Part shown: positions 40,128 through 50,663 of the stretch, piece by piece
Position numbering within the stretch: the first letter of the stretch is position 1
Layout of the letters: each line of letters opens with the position of its first letter
Translations under genes and position numbers: made by a program
From: Candidatus Sodalis endolongispinus
GTDB taxonomy: Bacteria; Pseudomonadota; Gammaproteobacteria; Enterobacterales; Enterobacteriaceae
DNA length: 64,000 bases
Direction of reading: 5' to 3'
Assembly (NCBI RefSeq): GCF_018777395.1
Contig: NZ_JAFJYC010000002.1
Location: 1 to 64,000 of the forward strand
The notes under the pieces: generated by a model
Databases searched by the model: none
Told to the model about the DNA's origin: nothing
Seen by the model: the letters and a program-made list of their open reading frames with translations, nothing else

Positions 40128-41512
40128 TTACGCCGATGCAGGCGGCGTCAGGCCGGCGGCCGGACTTGCCGGGTGGAAATCGACCAGAAACCGGGCGCCG
40201 GGATCGGCGTTTTGCGCCGAGAGCGTCCAGGCATGGGTGCCGGCAATCTGCAGGCAAATCGCCAGCCCCAGTCCCGTTCCGCCGCCCTCGGTCTATATAC
40301 CGCGCCAATAGCGGCGAAACAGCATAGGCAGATCCTGCGCGCGAATGCCCGGACCGTGATCGCGTACCGACAACCCATACGCCGTCATCGCCACCTCGAC
40401 CCGACTGCCCCAGGGCGCGTGCTGAATGGCATTTTCCAGCAGGTTGCGTAGCAAAATGTACAGCGCGCCGCGGTCTGCCCGGATCGGGCAAGGCGAGGTC
40501 AGTTGCGGCGTTGCGAACGTCACGCCGCGGCTTTGCGCCAGACGCGCAAGTTTGGCGATAGCGTCCCGCACCACGACTGCGGCGTCCGTCGGCGCCATGG
40601 TATAATTATGGGCCTCGCTGCATTCCGCCAGTTGCAATAATTGCTGCACCTGACGGGACATGCCGTCGATATCGGCCATCAGCATCGCCCGATCTGGCGA
40701 ATCACCCAACTCAATCGTCCCCTGCATCAACGCCAGCGGTGTTTTCAGCTCGTGGGCCACGGCCGCCAGAAATTCCTGTTGCACGTGATAACCGACGGCG
40801 AGTCGCTCCAGCGCCGCGTTCAGGGCGTTTATCATCGGCAGCAGTTCGCTGGGCATTCCCCGAGTCGATAGCCGGGTATGCAAATTACCGGGGGTAATGC
40901 TCGCGGCGGCCTGCGAGGCGGCGTGTAACGGTTTCAGTATGCGATTGACGGTATAAAAGACAATGATGATAAACACCGCCAGCGCAAAAAAGGTTGTCGC
41001 CAGCGCCACTTGGCGTGCGTTGTCGCCGTCGTTATGGGTCAGGGCCTGCTGGAAACGCTCGCTACGCGCAATTTGCACATAATAGTGCACCCTGGGGCCG
41101 CGTCAGAGGAAAGGTGGCGACGTGCAGCAACTGACCCTCTTGCATGATATCAAAGCGGGTCAGGGTGGGATCGAACGCCATCCCCGGCAGCGTAAAGGCC
41201 TGCGCCTGCTGCTCCGCCGGTAGCAGCACCTCCCCTTGAGCGCTCAGGACACGATACAGCACGTCTTGTTTCAAGGCGGCGAAGGCGCTGCCCAAGCCCC
41301 GTTGGCAGGTCAAGCGCAATGGGCTTGCCCGCGGCATCATACAATAAGCCATCGCTGACGTGCGTCGCATTGGAGCGGAAATCGGCTTCCAGTAGCAGCC
41401 GGGGAAAATGGGTCATCAAGACATAGGTTACCAGGGCGATGCACGCCATGGTCGCCATCAGCGCGAGGGTGGTTGCCACCAACAGCCGGGCGGTAAGGCT
41501 ATTGGCCTTCAT
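40128..41512 (-). pseudogene. Sensor histidine kinase (QseC/TctE-like), several lesions
   Basis: The N-terminal helix and start (MKANSLTARLLVATTLALMA) are in one frame. Frameshifts near 41290 and 41090 move the periplasmic domain (LPGMAFDPTLTRFDIMQEGQ) and then the second helix and kinase core (VAHELKTPLALMQGTIEL; LLRNLLENAIQHAP) into other frames. A TAG at 40293-40295 precedes the final ATP-binding GGGTGLGLAICLQIAGTHAW. The end at 40128 is the natural stop. It overlaps the response regulator by 14 bases. Confidence 0.87.
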
Positions 41513-42191
41513 GGCCGGCCTGCAGCGCAAAACCCTGGCCGCGCAGGTTGACAATTTGCGCCACGGCGCCGACCGCGGCGATTTTGCGCCGCAGGCGGTG
41601 CACGGCGACATCCAGTGCGTTGGGCGTTACGCCTTCGCCCAGCCCCCAGGCGGCGGCTTCCAGCCGACCGCGGCTGACGACCTGGCCGGACGCCTGAACC
41701 AGCGCCAGCAGGATCTGCATCTCGGCCGGCGGTAACGTCGCCGACGCCTGACCCTGTTTCATGCAGCCCTGTTCGGGCAGGACGGTGATGCCGGCAAAGG
41801 CCGGCGTCAGGCTGGTTAACGCGCGCGGGCGGCGCATCAACGCCCGTACCCGCGCCACGCATTCTTCAAGAGAAAAGGGTTTGGCCAGATAATCGTCGGC
41901 GCCGGATTCCAACCCTTCAATACGATCATTAAGGGCGTCACGCGCCGTCACCATGAGGCAGGGAACGGCAACGCCCAGCGTGCGCAGCCGTTTGACCAAA
42001 TCCAGACCGTCACCGTCCGGCACGCTGCGATCGACAATGATTACGGCATAGGCGCCCTGAGTGATGGCCTGCCAGGCGTGTTCAATCCGGCCGAACACAT
42101 CGGCCTGAATACCGGCATGGGCCAGGGCCCGGCCTATGAGCAGCGCCATACGTGCATTATCTTCCAACAGCGCCACCCGATTGGTTGACAT
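41499..42191 (-). CDS. OmpR-family response regulator (QseB/TctD-like)
   Basis: An intact 230-residue regulator. The receiver has D54 (VIIVDRSVPD) as phospho-acceptor and the lysine in DYLAKPFSLEE. The DNA-binding domain contains LPPAEMQILLALVQASGQVV and NALDVAVHRLRRKIAAVGA. The start at 42191 opens the receiver. It lies four bases after mipA on the same strand and overlaps the dead kinase, so mipA, regulator and kinase form one operon. Confidence 0.9.
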   Translation of the reverse strand: MSTNRVALLEDNARMALLIGRALAHAGIQADVFGRIEHAWQAITQGAYAVIIVDRSVPDGDGLDLVKRLRTLGVAVPCLMVTARDALNDRIEGLESGADDYLAKPFSLEECVARVRALMRRPRALTSLTPAFAGITVLPEQGCMKQGQASATLPPAEMQILLALVQASGQVVSRGRLEAAAWGLGEGVTPNALDVAVHRLRRKIAAVGAVAQIVNLRGQGFALQAGHEGQ

Positions 42192-42195
42192 AATT

Positions 42196-42990
42196 TCACT
42201 CAAAGCGATAGAGATAGCCCAGGCGCAGCGAAGGGGATGCATCGTGATCGACCAGAGGACTGTCGGTGACGCCGGACCCCCAATAGCGGATACCGACGTC
42301 GAGTAACAGATGCTGATGCCGGGTGAGGGCGTAAGCCATTCGCAGGCCACCGTTGATGTTGGTGCTGGCCTTACCGTCGTAGGTCGCGCGATCGGGCCGG
42401 CTTTCGCTGTCCCTGACGCCGAAGTAGTAATCAACATCCTTGAGGTCCGCGCGTTGCACTTCGATATAAGGTGTAAAGTGTAAGTCACTATCATAATCGA
42501 ATGTGCGCTCGACCGCGACCGTTACGCGGTTGCCTTTGCTGTTGTCGGTGGCGCGCAGCCATTCCAGCGAGACTTCGGCGAAAGGGTTGTGCCAGGTGGT
42601 CGCCAAACCCAGCGCGAGGCCGCCTTTTCGCTCCGCCATCCCGTCAAGATAATCCGCGTCCGAGGCTTTATACCCCTCGCCCAGGCGATATTGCGCGCGC
42701 ACGGCGAAATCCACCGGTCCGGCGGAGGGGAGTTTAGCGTCCAGCGTGGTGCCGAAATACCGCAGGTAACGGTTTTCATAGCTCAGCAGCGGCAACACGC
42801 CGGCGTCAGTGCCGACCCCGCGATAAGGGCTGCGCTTAAGACTGTTTCCCAGGCCCAGGCCCCAATGCGATTCGTCTTCCGCCGCCGCCGGACTGCCGTT
42901 TGCGTCGGCGGCATGGGCCGGCAAAACGCCGGTGCCGGTAAGCAATATAACGGCCATCCAGCGGCGTGGATCTGCGCGAGAAAGTAACAT
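42196..42990 (-). CDS. MipA/OmpV-family outer membrane protein
   Basis: An intact 264-residue beta-barrel protein with a signal peptide (ending AHAAD near residue 29). The mature part shows alternating hydrophobic strands and the family pattern HWGLGLGNSLKRSPYRGVGT at the start and SLRLGYLYRFE, ending in a C-terminal aromatic-rich strand typical of outer membrane insertion. MipA in E. coli links murein synthase and hydrolase; OmpV members also affect antibiotic entry. It is the first gene of the operon with the response regulator. Confidence 0.85.
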   Translation of the reverse strand: MLLSRADPRRWMAVILLTGTGVLPAHAADANGSPAAAEDESHWGLGLGNSLKRSPYRGVGTDAGVLPLLSYENRYLRYFGTTLDAKLPSAGPVDFAVRAQYRLGEGYKASDADYLDGMAERKGGLALGLATTWHNPFAEVSLEWLRATDNSKGNRVTVAVERTFDYDSDLHFTPYIEVQRADLKDVDYYFGVRDSESRPDRATYDGKASTNINGGLRMAYALTRHQHLLLDVGIRYWGSGVTDSPLVDHDASPSLRLGYLYRFE

Positions 42991-43095
42991 GATGTCCTCA
43001 TTCCCTGTTCCAAAAAGCCGATTATCCTGTGGCTTTCCTTACCGGTTCCTTACTAGTGCAGTGGAAAGGTAAATATAAGAAACGCCCGGCGCGCG

Positions 43096-43195
43096 GCCGC
43101 CGGGCGTGAGGGCAAGACGCGTCGTCAGCCGGTGGGGCGGAGGACTGGACGTGTTGTTAGCCGCCGGGCGTGAAGGGCAAGATACGCCGTCGGCC
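43096..43195. repeat. 64-bp period tandem duplication at the IclR gene end
   Basis: Copies at 43096-43131 and 43160-43195 both read GCCGCCGGGCGTGA followed by GGGCAAGA. The second copy contains the 3' end of the IclR pseudogene, so the first looks like a duplicate of the gene's tail into the spacer. Confidence 0.7.
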
Positions 43196-44006
43196 GTCGG
43201 CCCAGACCGGCTGGCGCCAGACGAGACGAATTTTCACCTGTTGGGCGCTGCGGCACACGCGATTGGCCAAATCCAATTCCGTCTGGGCTACTTTATTGGC
43301 CGGCACCACGATTGACACAGTGGCATGGCAAACGCCGGCCGGATCGCAAATGAGCGACGCGATGCAAGCGACGGAGAAATCAGACTCCCCGAACTGCACC
43401 GATAACCGGTTCGCCAGGGCCTTCGGCGCACTTGTTGCCAGCGTCGCCGCGCTGGTTTCGGCGCTGCCGGTCGGCGAACGTCTGGGCCGATCGCTTGAAC
43501 AACGCCAAACGGTACGCCAGCGGCAAATGCCCTGCCAGCAGCCGGCCCGACGCCGACCAGTTAAGCGGAATGCGGGTACCCACGCGGGAACTGACCTGAA
43601 AATGATCGCGCCCTTCGGCCATCGCCAGCACCACCATTTTATCGTCGTCACGACCGCAAATTTGCACGGTTTCGCCGCACAAGGCGCTCAGGGCCAGCAT
43701 TTCCTCGGTGGCGACGCTCAGCAGATTGAGGTTGCGGGCATAGGTCAGGCCATAATGATACAGGCGCGCGCCCAGCCAGACGGTGCCGTTTTCCTGGCGC
43801 TCAAGCAGGTTTTTTGCCACCAGATCGTCTACCACCGAATAAATGGTGGAGAGCGGCGCGCCGACGCCCTTCGCCACTTCATAGGAGGTGGCGGGGTGCT
43901 GTTGCCGCTGTAGCCAATCGAGGATCTGCAGCGCACGATCGACGCCGCTGGTGCGCACGCGGCGCTTGGCGCCATCGAGATTGGACAGCGGTACGGGTTT
44001 ACTCAT
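43157..44006 (-). pseudogene. IclR-family transcriptional regulator, frameshift
   Basis: The N-terminal winged helix (VDRALQILDWLQRQQHPATS, APLSTIYSVVDDLVAKNLLE) and the start of the effector domain are open to about 43500. There the frame shifts and the C-terminal effector part continues elsewhere: KALANRLSVQFGESDFSVAC and GVCHATVSIVVPANKV, ending at 43157. GGAGG lies before the ATG at 44006. It is the last gene of the ABC/amidohydrolase operon and is its probable regulator. Confidence 0.85.
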
Positions 44007-44041
44007 AGCGGCCTCCTGTGGGGAAAGGGTCTGCGCGGCGG

Positions 44042-45039
44042 TCAATCTGGCCAGCGGGTGATGGCCGCCTGCTGCGCCCACGTCAGTTCCGCCTGGATCC
44101 GCGCCAGCACTTGCTGCGCTTGATCATCGTGCAAATTACAGGGGTCAAGGTAGAAAAACCCATGCTCGACCAGGTGATCGCGCACAATGACCGGCGGCGC
44201 GCCGGCCGCCAGCGCGTCGGCCAGATCCCAGGCGCTGATGCGCGCGGCGCTGGGGTCAATGCTCACTTTCAGACGATGCAGGGGATTGGCGGTGGGATCC
44301 GCTTCATGCCACGCCCTATGCCGCGATTTTGCAGCCAGGCGCTGCGTACTCTCTGTTTGTCGCCGGCCACGATGCCCGAGGTGTGACCGCCGAGAAATTT
44401 ATGGCCGGAATACAGCACGATATCCGCGCCCTGACGCAAAAATTTTTGCAGATCGTATTCCGATGCAGCATCGACAATCACCGGCACGCCGTATTGATGA
44501 GCGACCTGGCAAAACACCTCCAGCGGGATCTGGCCATATTCGACCACGTGATGGGAGACGACATACACCGCCGCCGCGGTGCGTTCATTGATGGCCCCCG
44601 ACAGGTGATAGGGATAGGCGCTGGTGGCCTGGCCGATACTGACCACTTTGGCGCCGGTCAGGCAAATCGACTGCGCCACCGGCGCGCCGTAATTCACCAA
44701 ATGTCCGGCCTGGATGATCACCTCGTTTTTGTCGAGCGGCGCCTGCGGCAGACGTTCGATGGCGGCCAGATCATCGCCGGTCATGCAGCCGGCCACCGCG
44801 AGCGAGATGCCCGAGGCGCAGGAGGCGGTAATGAAGCCCGCCTCGGCGCCCGTAAGCCGGGCAATCACCTGGCTGGCGTGGCGCTACAGGTCGGCCATTT
44901 CAACGAACTGCGGCAAAATGCGGGTCATAGCTGCGATAGCCTCCGGGACCACGATAGATGCTCCCAGCGACGTCATGGTGCCCGAGACATTGATGGCCGG
45001 CCGCAAGGGACGGGGTGACTGATTATCGTTGCTGCTCAC
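44042..45039 (-). pseudogene. SelA-like PLP-dependent enzyme, stop plus frameshift
   Basis: A PLP enzyme of the SelA-related EF_0839/DgaE group. It starts at a GTG (45039) after AGGAG, with [24 protein letters not shown] at 44884-44886 breaks it after FVEMADL. The same frame continues [37 protein letters not shown] and the PLP lysine region [17 protein letters not shown] one-base loss near 44307 shifts the last 85 residues ([20 protein letters not shown]). Members include D-glucosaminate-6-phosphate ammonia-lyase. The substrate here is unknown. Confidence 0.85.
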
Positions 45040-45056
45040 GGAACGCTCCTTTTTTT

Positions 45057-45161
45057 GCTGGGTGCTAACGCTCGACCCATTCTTCAAATTGGCTGTGTGC
45101 TCACGCCTGACCCATTATTGACATCGGCTGTGTGCTCACGCCCGCCCGCTTATTCAAAAGC
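45057..45161. repeat. 35-bp tandem repeat, three copies, reaching into ridA
   Basis: Copies start at 45057, 45092 and 45127, each opening GCTGxGTGCTxACGC and continuing CC(A/G)C or similar with TTATTCAAA-like ends. The third copy covers the stop codon of ridA (45150-45152). The array fills the spacer between ridA and the PLP gene, just upstream of the latter's ribosome binding site. Confidence 0.85.
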
Positions 45162-45637
45162 GATAATCGCCTCGATCTCGACGGTAATCTGATCGGGCAG
45201 AGAGGCAAAACCCACGGCGGAACGGGCATGCACGCCCGTGCCGCCGAACACATCCACCATCAGGTCCGAGCAGCCATTGATCACCTGCGGATGGGCATGA
45301 AAGTCGCTGGCGGCGTTCACCATGCCGAACAGTTTCACCACCCGGGTGAGGCGGCCCAGATCGCCAAGAGCCTCGTGGATCACCGCCAAGAGATTGACGC
45401 CGGTAAGCTGGGCATGCCGGTAGGCATCGCCGACGCTGACGTCGTGCCCCACTTTGCCGGTGTGTTTCACCCCGCCGGCCTCGACGGGCCCCTGACCGGA
45501 TAAAAACAGCAGGTTGCCGACGATGACATGGGAGACGAAATTGGCGACGGGGGCCGGCGAGGCGGGCAAAGTAATTCCCCTGGCCGCCAGGCGCTGATAA
45601 GGGGTCACTGCCGGCGGCAGGGAAGAGGTAACCTGAT

Positions 45638-45641
<4 letters not shown>
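45150..45641 (-). CDS. RidA/YjgF-family enamine/imine deaminase
   Basis: An intact 163-residue RidA-family protein with the signature FVSHVIVGNLLFLSGQGPVE near residue 34 and AIIAFE at the C-terminus. RidA hydrolyses reactive enamine/imine intermediates released by PLP enzymes. The family arginine expected near residue 105 falls in VVKLFGMVNA, where I do not see it clearly. This one belongs to the longer YjgF subgroup. It overlaps the ABC ATPase by 4 bases (ATGA) and precedes the SelA-like PLP enzyme, which fits a detoxifying or finishing step for that enzyme. The pairing is an inference. Confidence 0.85.
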
Positions 45642-46608
<967 letters not shown>

Positions 46609-46612
<4 letters not shown>

Positions 46613-47628
46613 AGTTCCTCTCTTCGCAGGCAGCGGGAAAAGGTGGTCTCGCCTACCGGCAATAGCGCCGGCACTTCTTGCTGACAGGCGGCTTGCCGCA
46701 ACGGGCAGCGCGTGGCAAAGGCGCAGCCGGGGGGCAGTTGGCTAAGTGTTGGCACGCTGCCGGGAATGGCATCCAGCCGGCGGCGTAGCACGTCGGCGCC
46801 GATATCGCGCCGCGGATTGGGGGTGCAGGCCATCAGGCAGCGGGTATAAGGGTGGCGCTGATGGCGAAAAATCTTTTCCACCGGGGCGTGCTCTACCACG
46901 CGCCCGGCGTACATCACCACCACATCATGGGCTATCTCCGCCACCACCCCCAGATTATGGGTGATGAAAACGATGCTCATGCCCAGCTCCGCCTGCAGCC
47001 GGCGCAGTAAGTCCAAAATCTGCGCCTGGATAGTTACGTCCAGGGCGGTGGTGGGTTCGTCGGTAATTAATAATGACGGATTACAGGCCAGCGCCATGGC
47101 GATCATCACCCGCTGGCGCATGCCGCCGGAAAGATGATGCGGGTAATCGTCCAGCCGGGCGCTGGCGGCCGGGATTTCCACGCGTTCCAGCATTTGCCGC
47201 GCCCGTTCACGGGCCTGGCGTCGCTCCATGGGCTGATGCAGGCGCAGCATTTCCGCTATTTGATCCCCTACGGTAAACAGCGGATTCAGGCTGGTCATCG
47301 GCTCCTGGAAAATCATGGCAATTTCGGCGCCGCGGATACGCCGATAGGCCGCATGGGTTAGTGTGCGCAGGTTGTGTACCTGCTGTTGGCGGTCGCGATA
47401 CAGTATCTCGCCGCCGCTGACGCGGCCGTTGCGCCCCAGTAGCCCCATAATGGACAGGCTGGTGACGGATTTGCCAGAGCCGGATTCCCCCACCACCGCC
47501 AGCGTTTGCCCGCGTTTAAGGCTGAAGGTGACGCCATCGACCGGCGTCACCGTCTCATGGCGGGTGCTGAAGAGGGTGCGCAGATCCCTGACGGCGAGCA
47601 GGGTATCGGCGGCCAGACCGGTGCTCAT
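46609..47628 (-). CDS. Oligopeptide-type ABC ATPase (DppD-like)
   Basis: An intact 339-residue ATPase. Walker [16 protein letters not shown]-loop [11 protein letters not shown], signature [15 protein letters not shown], Walker [13 protein letters not shown], switch His FITHNLGV and the C-terminal Cys cluster ([17 protein letters not shown]) are present. Start at 47628 overlaps the amidohydrolase stop (ATGA), which favours it over the in-frame ATG at 47637. It is co-transcribed with the P-loop-less partner. Confidence 0.9.
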
Positions 47629-48818
47629 GCCTTCCATCCGCAATGAGGGCAGGCGGCATGCGCTTTTACCTGCGGCCGATAGCGGCTGGACGGCCAAGCG
47701 CGGGCGCCGATGACCGCATAGCGCGGGTCGAACACCTGATGCAATACGCTTTCCACCCCTTTGGAATCCTTCACCCGCAGCGTATCGTCAAGCAAATGGA
47801 ACAGGGTAAAATTGGCGCGGCTGCCGACGGCCAGCAGCTCGCCGTAGGGACGGTTGATGGCCCGGCGCGGCGCGGTGCTGGCGGCGATAATCACTTGCTC
47901 CAACGGCATGCCAAGCGCCAGCAGTTTGGACAGGGTGGTGGGAAAATCCCACACCGAGCCGTCGATAGAATGCCCATGAATATCGGTGGAAATGGTCTGC
48001 GGCAACAGCTGGCGGCTGAGCGCCGCGCGCGCTACCTCAAAAGAGAAGGACGCGCCGCCGTGTCCGACATCGAGGACAATCCAGCGGTCGCGCGCCTGCT
48101 CGACCAGCCGGAACAGATCCTCATCCTCCAGAATGAAGCCGCCGATTTTTCCATTAAAGCAGTGGGTGATGATGTCCCCCTCGCCCAACAGGCTCAGCAC
48201 GTCGTCATACAGCGGCAGCGGTTCGCCCACGTGAACCATGACCGGCAGCTTAAGCACCCGGCCAAGTTTCTTGCCGAGTTTCAGCGGCGCCAGATCCCAG
48301 CCTTTGCTGATAACGCCGCTGGCGCGCACTTTCAACCCGACGATACGGTCGCGATTGGCCTCAACGGTGGCGGCGATGCGGTCGACGTCAATGTCGTTCA
48401 TCGTCGACAGCTCGCTGATGCGGTTGCAGGCCACCAGTCCGATGGAACCGATATTCAAAAACGCGTAAATTTCTTCATCGGCCCGGTCGATGATCCACTC
48501 TCGCAGCCCGTGAAAATTGGCTTCACCCGCCGAACCGGCGTCCACCAGCGTCGGCTTGATGGAAATATCGGTGCCGCCGTACCACACATGGGTATGCAGA
48601 TCGGTCCAACCGGGGGAAATCCAGGCGCCGTCGCCGTCAATGATCCGCGTCTGCGCCGCGACGGTGTCAAGCCGCGGCGCGCACGCCTCAACACAACCGT
48701 CGGCGCCGATAAGGATATCCATCTGGGCATTGGCGGGCGTTGCGGCACGGTCAAAGCCGATGGGTCGGACTGCGCGCAGCAGTAATGGCGTAAGGGGAGC
48801 ATTAGCGAAGACAGTCAT
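47625..48818 (-). CDS. Amidohydrolase, EF_0837-like metallo-dependent hydrolase
   Basis: An intact 397-residue TIM-barrel amidohydrolase. [12 protein letters not shown] carries the HxH metal ligands, VGLKVRAS the likely carboxylated lysine, MVHVGEP and ITHCFNG later histidines, and [10 protein letters not shown] the catalytic aspartate. A small N-terminal beta domain precedes and a matching C-terminal segment ends in PHCGWKA. It resembles the EF_0837/AHA_3915 group that occurs with SelA-like PLP enzymes, the same combination found here. It overlaps the permease by 1 base. Likely role: first hydrolysis of an imported amide or N-acyl compound. Confidence 0.85.
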   Translation of the reverse strand: MTVFANAPLTPLLLRAVRPIGFDRAATPANAQMDILIGADGCVEACAPRLDTVAAQTRIIDGDGAWISPGWTDLHTHVWYGGTDISIKPTLVDAGSAGEANFHGLREWIIDRADEEIYAFLNIGSIGLVACNRISELSTMNDIDVDRIAATVEANRDRIVGLKVRASGVISKGWDLAPLKLGKKLGRVLKLPVMVHVGEPLPLYDDVLSLLGEGDIITHCFNGKIGGFILEDEDLFRLVEQARDRWIVLDVGHGGASFSFEVARAALSRQLLPQTISTDIHGHSIDGSVWDFPTTLSKLLALGMPLEQVIIAASTAPRRAINRPYGELLAVGSRANFTLFHLLDDTLRVKDSKGVESVLHQVFDPRYAVIGARAWPSSRYRPQVKAHAACPHCGWKA

Positions 48819-49672
48819 CAGGCACCTTTTGACAATCGGGGATCGAGACAATCGCGCAGCGCGTCGCCCAGCAATTGCAGGGAGATCACCGTCAGCAAGA
48901 TAGCCAGGCCGGGAAACAGCATTATCCAGGGCGCATCATCCATATATTGCCGCCCCTGGCTAATCATGGTGCCCCAGGTGGGAATATCTGGCGAAATGCC
49001 GACGCCGAGAAAAGACAATCCGGCTTCGGCCAGAATGGCGTTGGCGAAGATGAACGTAGCCTGCACCAGCAGTGGCGAGGCGATATTGCGCAGGATATGC
49101 CGCAGCAGGATCATCGGCGTGGGGACGCCGAGCGCTTTGGCCGCCTCCACATAGGGCAGCTCGCGCACCACCAGCGTCGAGGCGCGCACCACCCGCGCCA
49201 TGTAGACCGTGCCGAGTGCAATGATGACATTCACGGCGGTCGGCCCCAGCGCCGCCACCAAAGCAATCGCGAGCAGGATATCGGGGAAGGACATCATGGC
49301 GTCGATAAGGCGCGAAACAGGGGTATCCAGCCGGCGGAAGTAGCCGGCGGCCAGGCCGAGCACAATACCCGCCAGGGTGGCAAAAACTACCACCGCCGCC
49401 CCGACCATGACCGAGGTTTGGCCGGCATACAACATGCGGGTGAACACATCCCGCCCCAGCTCATCGCTGCCGAAGAAGTGACTTAGCCCCGGCGCCGACA
49501 GCCGGCTCATGATGGACAGCTTGGCCGGCGGGTATGGCGCAAGCCAAGGGGCGGCCAGCGACGTCGCCATGATCAAAAGCAACAGCACCAGCGCGGCGGC
49601 GCAGGCGGGCCGGTTGAGCAGTTGCCAGAAAAAATTGTCCCGTCTGGCGGCGGTGGAAACGGTTAACGTCAT
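48818..49672 (-). CDS. Oligopeptide-type ABC permease (DppC-like)
   Basis: An intact 284-residue permease with six helices. The N-terminal OppC motif (PWLAPYPPAKLS, FFGSDELGRDVFTRMLYAGQ) and the EAA loop (EAAKALGVPTPMILLRHILR) are present. Start at 49672 overlaps the upstream permease by 4 bases. A longer frame exists upstream but lies inside the other permease. Confidence 0.9.
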   Translation of the reverse strand: MTLTVSTAARRDNFFWQLLNRPACAAALVLLLLIMATSLAAPWLAPYPPAKLSIMSRLSAPGLSHFFGSDELGRDVFTRMLYAGQTSVMVGAAVVVFATLAGIVLGLAAGYFRRLDTPVSRLIDAMMSFPDILLAIALVAALGPTAVNVIIALGTVYMARVVRASTLVVRELPYVEAAKALGVPTPMILLRHILRNIASPLLVQATFIFANAILAEAGLSFLGVGISPDIPTWGTMISQGRQYMDDAPWIMLFPGLAILLTVISLQLLGDALRDCLDPRLSKGA

Positions 49673-50613
49673 GAGAAGCGCACCCTCGGGTCCACCCACA
49701 GATAAAGCATGTCGATGAGAAAATTGATAAGGACATATAGCCCGGAAATCACCAGCAGCGTACCCTGAATGACCGGATAATCCCGGCGCAGCACCGCCGA
49801 TACCATCAGGCTGCCGACGCCCGGCAGCCCGAAAACCGTTTCGGTCACAATGGAGCCGGACACCAGCAGCGCGGCGGTCAGACCGAGCACGGTCAATACC
49901 GGGATCAAGGCGTTTTTGAAGGCGTGGCGGATGACGACCCGCCACTCGCTCATCCCTTTGGCGCGCGCGGTGCGCACGTAATCATCGTTAAGGACATCCA
50001 GCATACTGGCGCGGGTGAAGCGCAGAATAAGCGCCGAGCTCACGGCGTCCAGCGACAGCGCCGGCAGCACCAGATGGTGCAGACGCGTGCCGAAACCGGC
50101 GCCCGGGCCGCCATAGCCAGAGGTATCGAACCAGCCGAGCCTGACGGCGAAAAACTGGATTAACAGCAGGCCCAGCCAGAATGACGGGATGCTGGCGGTC
50201 AACATCGACACCGTAGTGGTAACCTGGTCGAACCAACTGCCCCGGTAATAAGCGGAGAGCACGCCGATAGGCAGCGCGATGCACGAGGCAATAACGAGCG
50301 CGAACAGCGTGAGAAAAAACGTCGGCTCTGCGCGTTGGGTTAACGCTTCGGTGACCGGAATATTTAAGAAGATCGACTGGCCCAGGTCCCCCTGCGCGAT
50401 GCCGGCGAGGTAATGCATAAACTGCACCGGCAACGGGGCATTAAGGCCGAGCCGCTCGCGCAGCGCGGCGATGTCGGCGGCATTGGCGTCGGGGCCCAGC
50501 ATGACTGCGGCCGGATCGCCGGGGGTGACGCGGACGATGATAAAGACAATCGTCACCACCAGCGCCATTACCACCAGCATGCCAATAATGCGCTTCAGTG
50601 TTGAACGAAACAC
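49669..50613 (-). CDS. Oligopeptide-type ABC permease (DppB-like)
   Basis: An intact 314-residue permease: N-terminal helix, VRVTPGDPAAVMLGP loop typical of OppB/DppB, EAA loop RTARAKGMSEWRVVIRHAFK, and C-terminal LINFLIDMLYLWVDPRVRF. The gene starts 50 bases after the first binding protein gene. It is the only copy of this subunit in the window, so it served whichever binding proteins docked. Confidence 0.92.
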   Translation of the reverse strand: MFRSTLKRIIGMLVVMALVVTIVFIIVRVTPGDPAAVMLGPDANAADIAALRERLGLNAPLPVQFMHYLAGIAQGDLGQSIFLNIPVTEALTQRAEPTFFLTLFALVIASCIALPIGVLSAYYRGSWFDQVTTTVSMLTASIPSFWLGLLLIQFFAVRLGWFDTSGYGGPGAGFGTRLHHLVLPALSLDAVSSALILRFTRASMLDVLNDDYVRTARAKGMSEWRVVIRHAFKNALIPVLTVLGLTAALLVSGSIVTETVFGLPGVGSLMVSAVLRRDYPVIQGTLLVISGLYVLINFLIDMLYLWVDPRVRFS

Positions 50614-50663
50614 GGCGGATCCTCCGTCTTGGGCAACCGTCGCCGGATGCCGCCCAGGGTGAA

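Noticed and set aside
39961..40491. Minus-strand 176-codon frame after the aldolase
   Set aside because: It overlaps the C-terminal end of the kinase pseudogene in another frame. The kinase reading has clear motifs; this one has none.
44884..44886. TAG read as pyrrolysine or TGA codons read as selenocysteine
   Set aside because: The stops are TAG, TAA and TGA alike and scattered over unrelated genes, with no recoding element seen. The Rdx protein uses Cys.
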